64,000 nt of DNA, from contig NZ_MTAW01000075.1 in NCBI RefSeq assembly GCF_002154725.1, positions 1-64,000 of the forward strand, given 5' to 3'. A model generated the notes under the pieces. That model was not told the DNA's origin, made no database searches, and saw only the letters and a program-made list of their open reading frames with translations. Below are positions 10,069 through 19,517 of the stretch, in pieces. Source of the stretch: Nostoc sp. 106C. Lineage in GTDB: Bacteria > Cyanobacteriota > Cyanobacteriia > Cyanobacteriales > Nostocaceae. Within the stretch, counting starts at the first letter, position 1, and every line of letters begins with the position of its first letter. The position numbers were made by a program, and so were the translations under genes.

Positions 10069-10492
10069 TGCAACGCTCACGTTTTTCGACTCCAGTTTGG
10101 AAAATCCTAACTTATCTAAGGTATTTATTTGTTTTTCCCAAACCAAAGATAGATGATATTTACACTAGACTGCATCCACCGATAGAAATAATAAATTTGC
10201 TATTTTTAGTCCTAGATAGATGTAAAAATCTAGCCGGAGATGTATAGATATTTTACGAGAAAAATTGAAATATTGAGACAAAATTCTGCTTGTCCTATGC
10301 TTTTGTCTTTAGCCAGCGAGTGATAACTCATAAGCATTTAGTAAAGTAATCTGGTTTGATTCAATAAAAAATGGCCTATTCTTGAAACTCAAGCAATATT
10401 ATGCTTTTTCCCTTTTGCCTGCCTCTACAACTAAGTTCATAAATCATATAGTAACGCTATACTATATTTCTTATATCAAAACTCTAAAATAA
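10069..10492. other. Intergenic region
   Basis: AT-rich and without a convincing open frame. Expected to carry the promoter of the LuxR-type regulator on the minus strand and the former promoter of the PAS-kinase remnant on the plus strand. Confidence 0.4.
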
Positions 10493-11168
10493 ATGGAAAA
10501 TTTTCAACAAACTAAAGCTGTCATCGAAGAAATTGAGCGCCCCTTACGAGCTATATTTAATCAAACTTTTGAATTCATTGCCTTAATGGAGATAGATGGT
10601 GTTCTGATTGACATCAATCAGACAGCGTTAGATTTTGGTGGTCTCACTAGCAACGATGTTGTAGGTTTACCATTGTGGGAAGCTAGTTGGTGGAAGATTT
10701 CCAAAGCAACCCCAACTAAAATACGGGAGGCGATCGCTACTGCTGCTAGTGGAGAATTCGTAGCTAATCAAGTTGATATCCTAGGAACAGGTAATACAGT
10801 AGCGACCCTTGATTTCACCATCCGCCCGATTAAAAATCGCAGTGGGCGAATTGTGCTACTAGTCCTAAAAGGTCGGGATCTGACTGAGGCCAAATAGCTT
10901 CAGCAACTCAGCTAGAAGCCGGAAATCGCCACATAGAAGAAATATAAAAACATCAACACGCTGAATTGTTCTTGCAACAGCAGGGACGAGGAACTTACAG
11001 GTTCCAAACTCTAGAATCAATCTCGCGATCGCAAAAAAAGCACGGCAATTGGTTTGGCGATCGTCAAGAAAATTGTCAAAACACTAGGAGATCTGATTAC
11101 TTAAAGAATCCTTCATTAATCAAGGTAGCACTTTCCGCTTTACCCAGTCCAAGCAATCTGATGAGTAA
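10493..11168 (+). pseudogene. PAS-domain histidine kinase remnant
   Basis: An intact 134-codon piece (10493-10897) encodes a PAS domain: FEFIALMEIDGVLIDINQTA, WWKISKATP, FTIRPIKNRSGRIVLLVLKGRDLTEAK. After its stop the homology continues in pieces. A coiled-linker stretch (ATQLEAGNRHIEEI, then HAELFLQQQ) follows. At 11042-11101 a kinase G2-box segment IGLAIVKKIVKTLG appears in the same frame as the PAS. At 11109-11168, one frame over, comes the usual kinase C-terminus (INQGSTFRFTQSKQSDE, then stop). The DHp helix and most of the ATPase domain are missing, so this is a PAS kinase with an internal deletion, a frameshift and stop codons. The 5' piece could still make a free PAS protein. Confidence 0.8.
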
Positions 11169-11503
11169 AGTTGCTCAAGCTTATGGTACATAATGTTAGT
11201 GTGCAACTCACACCAATGACTGACGACAGGGTCTCATCTGCTCATTTAGAATTGGGTTGAAGCTTGATGCAAGTATTTTATTTTACTCTGTATCGGCTAC
11301 GTCTGCTTTGGAGGGTCAATAACCTCCAGTTTTGTTAATTGCTAATGATGACAGAGCTTTGGTGAATTGATTTTGGATTGGGATTTTCGATAATCTCTAG
11401 GTCTGAATACGCTAGCTGGCTCTGCTGTGTAAGGTATTTAATGCCTATATACAACTAAGTTAACCCAATTGTGTAGAAAACAGCATAAGTTTGCATCGGG
11501 AAA
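11169..11503. other. Intergenic region between two pseudogenes
   Basis: I see no open frame, hairpin or repeat of note. It separates the kinase remnant from the broken Rcp-type regulator. Confidence 0.4.
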
Positions 11504-11926
11504 ATGTCGGAGATAGTGATTAACATACTACTAGTGGAGGACGATGAAATTGATGTCATAAATGTCAAAAAGGCATTCATGAGAGTTAATATTACCAACT
11601 CAGTTTATTTGAAAAGTTATGGAGTAGAAGCGCTCAGTACGCTTCATGGCAATAGCCCTCAGCCTCCAGATGTTTCTCTAGAACAGCGCTTGGTTTTACT
11701 GGATTTAAATATACCGAAAATGGGCAGGATCGAATTTCTTCAAGAATTATGTTCTAACCCGATATTAACAAAAACTCCTGTGGTCGTAATGACGAGATCA
11801 AACCAAGAGCAAGACCGAGTAAAAGCCTCCAGCTTAAATGTTACTGGCTAGCTCCTCAAGCCTATCACTTTCTCAAAGTTTGTAGAAATGATGGCAACTC
11901 TCAACAGGTATTGGATACTGTGCTAA
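11504..11926 (+). pseudogene. Rcp-type response regulator broken by an in-frame stop
   Basis: Codons 1-115 encode a receiver of the Rcp1 (phytochrome-associated) type: ILLVEDDEIDVINVKKAF, VLLDLNIPKMGRIEFLQEL (phospho-acceptor Asp) and VVVMTRSNQEQDR. A TAG at 11849-11851 follows NVTG. The same frame then reads LLKPITFSKFVEMMATLN and stops at 11926. That is the conserved family C-terminus, including the essential Lys. Relatives usually have Tyr where the TAG stands, so one base change (TAT or TAC to TAG) explains it. The truncated product lacks the conserved Lys and the last helix and is unlikely to signal. An Arg replaces the usual second Gly in PKMGG, a further sign of relaxed selection. Confidence 0.85.
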
Positions 11927-12117
11927 ATGCTTTAGTCAACCAATACCGAGGTTATAGACACCCGGTTTTTTGATTGGAGGTTGGGAATTTACAGTAATGC
12001 TAATGATAAATAAATAGTGAGCATTACCCAATCTTAAATCTAAAATTATTTAGCTTAAAAGTTTGAAAACGGTAATGCTAAAGGTCATCCTGTATTTGAC
12101 AGCGAACATAAAAGCCG

Positions 12118-13476
12118 ATGGAAGAGACGCTGAGAATTTTGGTTGTAGACAACGATGAAGTAGACCGCATGACAGTGCGACGGGCCTTAACTAAAGCAGG
12201 CGTACCAATAGAACTGTCAGAAGTAAGCGTCTGCAATGATGCGCTCTCTACCATCAGAAATACTACCTATGACTGCATTTTTCTCGACTATCACTTACCA
12301 GATCAGGATGGCTTGACCTTGATCCAAAAGTTACGCTCTTTGGAAATTAAAGTTCCTATAGTAGTACTCACTGGTCAAGGAGATGAAAACATCGCTGTCG
12401 AGCTGATGAAAGCTGGCGCTACAGATTATTTATCCAAAGCCAGGGTATCCTCAGAAACACTAACACAGGTTTTGCGGAATGCGATTCGGCTACATCGAGC
12501 TGAAATGCAAGCAGCTTTAGCACACCAACAGCTAAAAGAAACTAATGAGCAACTAACTCGTAAGAACCAAGAACTAGAAAGACAAAGGCAACAAATTCAC
12601 CTACAAAATTTAAGATTATTAGAGGCATCGCGGCTAAAATCGCAGTTTTTAGCAACTATATCTCATGAACTGCGAACTCCGATGAATGCCATAATTGGCT
12701 TTTCTCAGATTTTGCTACGTCATAAATTTGGTCAGCTTACCCATCAGCAAACAGATATGGTAGAACGTATCCTCAACAATGGGAAACATTTGCTGATGCT
12801 ATTAAATGAAGTGCTAGACTTTTCTAAGTTGGAAGCAGGACGTTTCGAGTTAAAGCCAGAATTATTTGATTTACCAAAGATAATTGAGGTTACCGTCGCT
12901 GAAATCCGTTCCTTAGCTGAATCAAAAAAGCTGTCCTTGTTAGTTGACGTAAACTTACAAAATCCTTTAGTTTTTAATGACTCAAGTCGTGTACAACAAA
13001 TTTTAGTTAACTTACTTTCCAACGCTATTAAATTTACAGAGTCTGGTAATATTTGGGTTGAGGTAACTGAAAATATCCAAAATCAGCTGGCAATTACCGT
13101 GCGAGATACGGGTATTGGCATAGCTTCTCGGGACTTCAAAATAATTTTTGAAGCTTTTCGCCAAGTCGATCAAAGTATTACTCGTAAATATCCTGGTACA
13201 GGTTTGGGTTTGGCGATTGTAGATTCTTTAGTCAGAATGATGGGAGGTAAAATCATTCTCAAAAGTCAATTGGGGGTTGGTTCAATGTTTAGGATTGAAT
13301 TGCCACGTCAAATAACAGTATCTAATACAGCAGTTGATGGTACAGTATTAAAATTTGATAGTGATTATATTATTTGTTCGGCTCAAAATCCCCACCCATC
13401 TCATTTTCAACACAACCAAAACCAGCATTCATCTCATACTCAATCTAATAAAGTATCGATGACTTCTCCTAATTAA
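12118..13476 (+). CDS. Hybrid response regulator-histidine kinase
   Basis: 452 aa, soluble. Receiver at about residues 5-122 (RILVVDNDEVDR, phospho-acceptor in CIFLDYHLPDQDG, KARVSSE with the Lys), then a coiled linker. The HisKA domain has phospho-acceptor His in TISHELRTPMNAI, and the HATPase domain has N box NLLSNAIKFTE, G1 DTGIGI, F box FEAFRQVDQS and G2 GTGLGLAIV. The last 50 residues are a Ser/His/Asn-rich tail. It follows the broken Rcp regulator and precedes another hybrid kinase by 48 bp; in relatives such genes form multi-step phosphorelays, which is inference here. All catalytic boxes look intact. Confidence 0.93.
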   Translation: MEETLRILVVDNDEVDRMTVRRALTKAGVPIELSEVSVCNDALSTIRNTTYDCIFLDYHLPDQDGLTLIQKLRSLEIKVPIVVLTGQGDENIAVELMKAGATDYLSKARVSSETLTQVLRNAIRLHRAEMQAALAHQQLKETNEQLTRKNQELERQRQQIHLQNLRLLEASRLKSQFLATISHELRTPMNAIIGFSQILLRHKFGQLTHQQTDMVERILNNGKHLLMLLNEVLDFSKLEAGRFELKPELFDLPKIIEVTVAEIRSLAESKKLSLLVDVNLQNPLVFNDSSRVQQILVNLLSNAIKFTESGNIWVEVTENIQNQLAITVRDTGIGIASRDFKIIFEAFRQVDQSITRKYPGTGLGLAIVDSLVRMMGGKIILKSQLGVGSMFRIELPRQITVSNTAVDGTVLKFDSDYIICSAQNPHPSHFQHNQNQHSSHTQSNKVSMTSPN

Positions 13477-13524
13477 AAATTATAAAATTAAAATTAATTG
13501 TAAATAGTTAAGTTGATATAAATC

Positions 13525-14655
13525 ATGTCTGTTGTAGAAAATTCTCCGATTGATCGTATTCTTGTCGTTGATGATACTGTAGACAATCTTATTTTGGTGC
13601 AAACAATTTTAGAAAGTGAGGGCTATAAGATTGACTTAGTAGCAGATGGAATAGCAGCTTTGCAAAAAATCGAACAATCTCCACCCGATCTAATTTTGTT
13701 AGATGTGATGATGCCAGGAATTGATGGTTATGAAGTTACACGTCGCATTCGTAATAATCCGGACAAAAAAAGCTATATTCCAATTCTGTTGATCACTGCC
13801 TTTCATGAATCTAGCGTTGTTGAAGGTCTGGATGCTGGTGCAGACGACTTTATCCGTAAACCATTTGATACTGACGAACTATTAGCAAGAGTGCGATCGC
13901 TCTTGCGCTTGAAGCACAGTCTTGACGAGCAAAGAAAGATGGCGCGTCAAAGAGAAGACTTTGTTTCTCGTCTGACTCATGATTTGCGAACTCCTCTAGT
14001 AGCTGCCGATCGGATGCTCAATTTGTTTATGGAAGACACCTTCTGTAAAATTTCGCCGGAAATGAAACAGGCAATTAGCGTGATGATTCGCAGTAACCAA
14101 AATTTGACACAAATGGTAAATACTCTCTTAGAAGTGTCTCGCTTCGAGGCTGGTAAAAAGACCTTAAACTGGGAGAGTAGCAATCTAATAGAGATAGCTC
14201 AAGAAGTAGTCAGCGAACTCACTCCTCTAGCTATGGAGAAAAATTTAACTCTAAAATTAGACACCCATGAGTTAGAGCCAATAGGAGAAACATCTGGTGT
14301 AGTTATGGGTGATAGCCTGGAATTACGAAGAGTTTTGAGCAATTTAGTTGGCAACGCTATTAAGTTTACAGATACAGGCAGTATAGAAATTCGCTTTTCG
14401 GAACAATTAGCCGAGGCGGGAAATCAAAGTTATCTTACTATTGAGATTGAAGACACAGGGTATGGCATTGCTCCTGAAGACCAAGCAAGTATTTTTGAGC
14501 GATTTCGCCAAGGTAGAAATAAACGCTCAGGTAGTGGTTTGGGACTACATTTATCGCGCCGAATTGTAGAAGCACATGGCGGAAATATTGAGGTAACCTC
14601 TGTATTAGGTAAAGGCAGTATATTTAAAGTCCGATTACCAAAAAACACTGCCTAA
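13525..14655 (+). CDS. Hybrid response regulator-histidine kinase
   Basis: 376 aa, soluble. Receiver at residues 10-130 (ILVVDDTVDNL, phospho-acceptor in LILLDVMMPGIDGYE, Lys in DDFIRKPFD). HisKA has RLTHDLRTPLVAADRML, with His followed by Asp rather than the more common Glu. HATPase has NLVGNAIKFTDTG, DTGYGI, FERFRQGRNKRSGSGLGLHLS. It is 48 bp downstream of the preceding hybrid kinase on the same strand, so likely co-transcribed. The receiver-first arrangement suggests that it takes phosphate or a conformational input from another kinase. No sensor domain is present. Confidence 0.93.
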   Translation: MSVVENSPIDRILVVDDTVDNLILVQTILESEGYKIDLVADGIAALQKIEQSPPDLILLDVMMPGIDGYEVTRRIRNNPDKKSYIPILLITAFHESSVVEGLDAGADDFIRKPFDTDELLARVRSLLRLKHSLDEQRKMARQREDFVSRLTHDLRTPLVAADRMLNLFMEDTFCKISPEMKQAISVMIRSNQNLTQMVNTLLEVSRFEAGKKTLNWESSNLIEIAQEVVSELTPLAMEKNLTLKLDTHELEPIGETSGVVMGDSLELRRVLSNLVGNAIKFTDTGSIEIRFSEQLAEAGNQSYLTIEIEDTGYGIAPEDQASIFERFRQGRNKRSGSGLGLHLSRRIVEAHGGNIEVTSVLGKGSIFKVRLPKNTA

Positions 14656-14848
14656 GCAATTCAAAATTTGTAATAAATTCCTGATTATCTAGGGCTACTT
14701 AAAATCAATAAATTTTCTATAGAATACCTATGAAATTTTTTGACATAAACGTAGCACATGGTATGCATTGCTTACTGTATGCTATTTTTGTTGAAAAATA
14801 ATATGTAAATTAAATTTGCAACAACTTATTAAATCGATCAAGAGAGAA

Positions 14849-15304
14849 TTACTCTCTACATAACTCAAAAACTGATTGAGAGTTAAGCTTACCACAGAGT
14901 AAACGGCGGATGATGGTTTCTAACTCCTCAATCATATAGGGTTTGCTTAGATAGGCATCAAAACCAGCCTTTAGAATGCGTTCTTGATCCTCTTTGCTCG
15001 CTAAAGCTGTGACTGCAACTACGGGAATTTCGCAAGTGATTGGTTCTTGCTTCAAATAACGTACCACCTCGATACCGCTCAGACTTGGCAACAAAATATC
15101 TAATATAATCAAATCTGGCTGGTATTCTTTTGCGACTACTAACGTATTGGCACTGTCTGTTTGACAAATGAATCTACAGCCAAAAGAATCTAGAGCATAA
15201 CTAATTAACACCAGATTATCACCATGATCTTCTACCGCCAAAATTAAAGGCTTTTGAGTGTTGTACTTCTTTTCATCACTCATGAATGAAGGTGTTAAAT
15301 ACAT
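14849..15304 (-). CDS. Single-domain response regulator
   Basis: 151 aa from the ATG at 15304, chosen because AGGAG stands five bases before it; an upstream start at 15454 would add 50 residues with no match to the family. Receiver at about residues 18-140: LILAVEDHGDN, phospho-acceptor in LIILDILLPSLSG, VVAVTALASKED and AYLSKPYMIEE with Lys. There is no output domain, so it probably relays phosphate or binds a partner. It is convergent with the hybrid-kinase pair. Confidence 0.9.
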   Translation of the reverse strand: MYLTPSFMSDEKKYNTQKPLILAVEDHGDNLVLISYALDSFGCRFICQTDSANTLVVAKEYQPDLIILDILLPSLSGIEVVRYLKQEPITCEIPVVAVTALASKEDQERILKAGFDAYLSKPYMIEELETIIRRLLCGKLNSQSVFELCRE

Positions 15305-16202
15305 TTCTTCTCCTGGGCATACAATATGAGATTTATTATCTTTAGTAAATAACAACAAGCCTATTAATTCAGCATTCAATTTTGTTTTGCTTGCTTCTAG
15401 TTGAAAAATTTTACTAATGAAACAGTCACTGAGGCTAAGAAACCTAGATTGCATCTATAACAGTACTTTCAATATTATAAGCAAAACTAAAGAATATTTT
15501 TATATTTGCCCGAGCCTGACTTTCAATTGCTAAAAAACTATATAGATTTTAACTTGCTTATAAGCTTCGGGTTTCTTTAGTATTTTGGTAATTAAATATA
15601 CACAAACTTAGAAAACGGCAATTAGTAAGTTATTTTAGTTCTGTCTCGCAGGTTAGCAAGTGGTTTCGAGTATCTTGCCCTAATAATGTAACTGAGATGC
15701 GCAACAGCTTATTTTCAGATCTTTATCAATAGACAGCGCAATCAGCATACATACATTTGTGCAGCCTACTACTTGTCACAACTTGACATATCTAGAATTT
15801 TTGTATTATAATGTACTACAAATGAATACCAATTAATAAAAATTTAGATGCGTTCTTAATCTCCCTCTCAATTAGATAGAGATGAATCCCAAACTTTAAT
15901 CACAGATAGTCCTGTAAATATTTTTGACAATTTAAATCATCGCAACAAGTTATATGTAGATATATGTAGTCCAGTGCAGGATAGTAGAAATAATTATGCA
16001 GTTGAAAAAGGTTGAAAAGCTTGTTAAATTAACTGATTTCTTTCTGCTTACTCTGCGAAAACGCCGTTGCTTAAAGGATTACATAGAATTGTCTTAATTG
16101 CGCTAGCAACTGCTGGACGGCTAGATGATATTACAAAAAAAACTTTTTAAAATATATTACGTCAGTATCAAATAACTCAACTACCGCTATACTCATAAAA
16201 AT
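15305..16202. other. Intergenic region, about 900 bp
   Basis: Mostly AT-rich with no supported gene. An open stretch of about 50 codons on the plus strand (about 15861-16016) has no start codon and no similarity that I recognise; it may be a gene scrap. Should contain the promoters for the flanking divergent genes. Confidence 0.4.
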
Positions 16203-17405
16203 ATGGTTTTTGATGATTTTAGAAATAACGAAGGTAATTCTGGAAATAACAACCGTCAAAATTTGCTGAGTAGTGGTTGGCGGCCATTCCAACGCGACTT
16301 TGATTGGGGCTTTTTCTGGCAAATTGTATTTCATGATACCCAAGAGTTAACCCAAAAAAGTATTAATCTAGCAAGTTATTATGCCGATGCTTTAGGTAGA
16401 AGAGATTATAGCTGGTGGGCGAATTTATTAAATGTAGCTTCAGATTATACCCGGGGTGAACTGCAAAAATATTGGAATTTCATCACCCCAGAACCCCTGA
16501 CGCCAGATAATCGCTACAAGGAAGTTTTAAGTACAGAAACGCCGATCATGCAATTTGTCAGCCGCAATAGTATTCCTATTGATTATGTGCTGAATCGATT
16601 GCAAGAAATTACTGTATTGCGAGTTTTGAAGCTATTAGAACGTCCTGACATTATTACTCAATATTATTCTGAACGAGATTTTTATTTTCCTGTCGATAAA
16701 TTTATCAATTGGGAACGTATAGATGTCATTAATACTGTTTACGCATACTGGTCTAAATACGATATTTGGTTGCAAATTGATCCCTACGATCGCGGACGAC
16801 GACAATATACTTTGATGTCGAGAAATATGGCACCGCTGATTAACAAAGCAACTTATGATTTAGCGGTGATGTTAAGTGGTTATCAAAGTCGTGTAGGCAA
16901 GGTTCATAGCCAATTTCCCATTCGGACGTTCCCAGCAGATATTCAAAGCTTTACAGACACAGTCCAGCAAGCAATTCTCAATCAACATCAGTTAGCGGTT
17001 GTTGTACATGGAGAGCCAGGTACAGGTAAAACTGCATGGACACAAGCTATAGCAAAAGAAATCTTAGTACCTTTAGGCTATGTAATTTTCATCTTAGATC
17101 ATGATGCGATCGCTAACTTTGTACCTCCAACTTATTTAGAACAAATTTGCATCATTATTAATGAAGCTGATAACTTAGCCCAAAATCGTGCTTACGAAGT
17201 AGCGCAATATAATAATAAAACGGAACACATTCTCAGTTTGTTAGATGGAACTTTGTACCAAAGTATAATTGACGAGTCTGGGCTGCAAATGAAGCAGCGT
17301 TTAGTTGTATTGATGACTTGTAATACTACCGAAAGACTAGATCCAGCCATGTTACGTAAAGGAAGAGTAGATTTGATTTATGAATTTACTCAAAAATATG
17401 TCTAA
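16203..17405 (+). CDS. AAA family ATPase, apparently lacking the C-terminal lid
   Basis: 400 aa. The N-terminal 240 residues are helical with many aromatic residues and no family that I recognise. The AAA core has Walker A GEPGTGKT (270-277), a Walker B in which Asn replaces the usual Asp (ICIIINEAD, Glu kept), sensor-1 TCNTTERLDP and an RKGR arginine-finger stretch. The protein ends about 15 residues later, without the usual helical lid of some 80 residues. Either it is a natural short form that assembles with a partner or it is truncated. A second AAA gene follows 197 bp downstream on the same strand. Confidence 0.85.
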   Translation: MVFDDFRNNEGNSGNNNRQNLLSSGWRPFQRDFDWGFFWQIVFHDTQELTQKSINLASYYADALGRRDYSWWANLLNVASDYTRGELQKYWNFITPEPLTPDNRYKEVLSTETPIMQFVSRNSIPIDYVLNRLQEITVLRVLKLLERPDIITQYYSERDFYFPVDKFINWERIDVINTVYAYWSKYDIWLQIDPYDRGRRQYTLMSRNMAPLINKATYDLAVMLSGYQSRVGKVHSQFPIRTFPADIQSFTDTVQQAILNQHQLAVVVHGEPGTGKTAWTQAIAKEILVPLGYVIFILDHDAIANFVPPTYLEQICIIINEADNLAQNRAYEVAQYNNKTEHILSLLDGTLYQSIIDESGLQMKQRLVVLMTCNTTERLDPAMLRKGRVDLIYEFTQKYV

Positions 17406-17602
17406 ACTAATTCTTTACAAAAAAAATTAATATGTGGGGTGGGCAATACTCACCTGAATATTTATATTTTGACAAAATTAGCAATACACACCCTAATATT
17501 TTATCTGGTCGAGTAAACATCAATTTTCATTTGCCATTCCGAAATTTATAACGGGTGTTATGTAGTTCCTTATAACATAGTTAATAAAGTAGCTAAATCA
17601 GG

Positions 17603-18850
17603 ATGAGAATCCAACAACTGATTACAGCAGCGCTTAGTCTGCCTAATAACGCGATCGCCTATCATATAAGTCAAGAATTAGCAGCGCTTTACCCTAAGAA
17701 AGTACTTTTAGAAGGGAACGACTCTACATTTAATTTAGAGAAGTATGCTGAGGCTAACCTTTGCCAGATTCAATATAATTCCTCAAATCACAACCAGATT
17801 CTGACTGGCTGGGATGGGATGGAAAATCATCTGTATAAATATACCGAAAATGCTGAATTTGAGGTGCAATGGCAAGGACAGAAACTTGATATCCTTTTAA
17901 TGAGTTGGCAGGAAGGCTATTGTAAAACCAGATATTACTGGATTCTGGCTGATAGTCAAGAATTAGCCGAAAAGTTTTTTATTGCCGTTTGTGAATGGAA
18001 TTCGGAAATTCGTGATGAGGTTTTAGTTTTTGAAGATGGTTATTGGGCAAAAAATTCTGAGCTTTTTCAATCTATTAAAAATGCCACCTTTGATAATCTA
18101 ATTTTGCATGGCAATCTTAAACAAGATATTAAAGATGACCTGACAAACTTCTTTGTTTCTCAAGAAGTATATGCAGCTTACGGTGTTCCTTGGAAAAGAG
18201 GTATTTTATTCATCGGTTCGCCAGGAAATGGCAAAACTCATACAGTCAAAGCATTAATTAATCAAATGCAACAGCCTTGCTTGTATGTTAAAAGTTTCCA
18301 GTCGGAATATGATACTGATAGCGAAAATATTCGGAAAGTATTCAAACAGGCAAGACAGTCTGCTCCATGTATTTTGGTGCTAGAGGATTTAGATTCTCTA
18401 TTGACTGATGAAAATCGTTCTTTCTTTCTTAATGAACTGGATGGCTTCGCTGCTAATGAGGGGATTGTCACTATTGCTAGTACTAATCATCCCGAACGTT
18501 TAGATCCAGCTATTCGCGATCGCCCCAGCCGCTTTGATCGCAAGTATCATTTTGAGTTGCCAGATAACTCGGTACGACAAGCTTACATCACACTGTGGAA
18601 CGAGCAGCTAAAAGCTGCCATGCGTATGTCACCAGAGACTGTTAGCCAGATAGTTGTGATGACAGATGGCTTTTCTTTTGCCTATCTCAAAGAGCTATTT
18701 CTATCATCAATGATTCGTTGGATGGGAGCAATGACAACTAGTACGATAGAAGCAATTATGGTTTCTCAAATTGCAGTTTTGCGAGAACAAATGAATAGCA
18801 CAACTGCTATGAGTGAAGATACAAAAGAGCTAGAAACCGCCAAAAACTAA
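17603..18850 (+). CDS. AAA family ATPase (SpoVK/CDC48-like core)
   Basis: 415 aa. The N-terminal region (1-195) has no recognised domain. The AAA core has Walker A GSPGNGKT (205-212), a complete Walker B CILVLEDLDSLL, sensor-1 IASTNHPERLDP, arginine fingers in RDRPSRFDRKYHF and a C-terminal lid to about residue 385. It should be a competent ATPase, acting on protein complexes. It is in the same direction as the preceding AAA gene, whose Walker B is imperfect, so a hetero-oligomer is possible but unproven. Confidence 0.9.
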   Translation: MRIQQLITAALSLPNNAIAYHISQELAALYPKKVLLEGNDSTFNLEKYAEANLCQIQYNSSNHNQILTGWDGMENHLYKYTENAEFEVQWQGQKLDILLMSWQEGYCKTRYYWILADSQELAEKFFIAVCEWNSEIRDEVLVFEDGYWAKNSELFQSIKNATFDNLILHGNLKQDIKDDLTNFFVSQEVYAAYGVPWKRGILFIGSPGNGKTHTVKALINQMQQPCLYVKSFQSEYDTDSENIRKVFKQARQSAPCILVLEDLDSLLTDENRSFFLNELDGFAANEGIVTIASTNHPERLDPAIRDRPSRFDRKYHFELPDNSVRQAYITLWNEQLKAAMRMSPETVSQIVVMTDGFSFAYLKELFLSSMIRWMGAMTTSTIEAIMVSQIAVLREQMNSTTAMSEDTKELETAKN

Positions 18851-18871
18851 AATACCCGAGCGTATCCTTGA

Positions 18872-19372
18872 TTAACGAGCCAGAAACGATTGACTCAACC
18901 AATATGCGCTCGTCCCAAAGATAACAATTAAGTAAACAGGAAGGAACCATATTCCTAAGCTAGGGTTTTCTATAGTTGCTAGGTTAAACATTTGCCATTC
19001 AATGTAAGCAAACAGCAAAATTATTTCAGTTTTCAACCAATTGAGCATTGAGCAGGCAATTTGATATTGCCGCAGTGCATTTTCTTCGGTAATTCGCACT
19101 GCATAATTAAAGGTATGGGGGTAGCGGTTGATAAATGTCAGCATCCCATAAATTATTAACCCTACAATTGGCAACAGCCAGAGAAAATTTTTAGTACCCC
19201 AGCCGTCGGCTTTGCCATCAATTCCAAAATGGATAGGTATACTTTCTGGTAATGCAAACCATCCATGAATGGCAATACCAAACAATGCAACTAGTCCTGC
19301 AAGCGCAATCCAATTAAGCATTCGTGCTTGCTGAGATTGAGGAATTAGAAAAACAGGTCTTTGATGACTCAT
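18872..19372 (-). CDS. DUF1648-domain membrane protein
   Basis: 166 aa. Four hydrophobic segments (about 17-38, 67-84, 110-128, 140-160) make it an integral membrane protein. The LPESIPIHFGIDGKADGWG motif at about 47-65 is the signature of DUF1648. Some members act with SdpI-type immunity proteins or in sensing, but no role is established for this one. Convergent with the AAA gene 22 bp away. Confidence 0.85.
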   Translation of the reverse strand: MSHQRPVFLIPQSQQARMLNWIALAGLVALFGIAIHGWFALPESIPIHFGIDGKADGWGTKNFLWLLPIVGLIIYGMLTFINRYPHTFNYAVRITEENALRQYQIACSMLNWLKTEIILLFAYIEWQMFNLATIENPSLGIWFLPVYLIVIFGTSAYWLSQSFLAR

Positions 19373-19517
19373 GATAACTCCTGATTTCGGCTGATTTTGT
19401 TTCTAATTTAGCCTTGGCTGGGAGTAACTTATTCGGCTTGTTACAGAGATTTAATATAGCTATATTATTCTATTATCAAAAAAATTGAATGTTCTTCTTG
19501 CCTGCAAAGCGGCTGAA

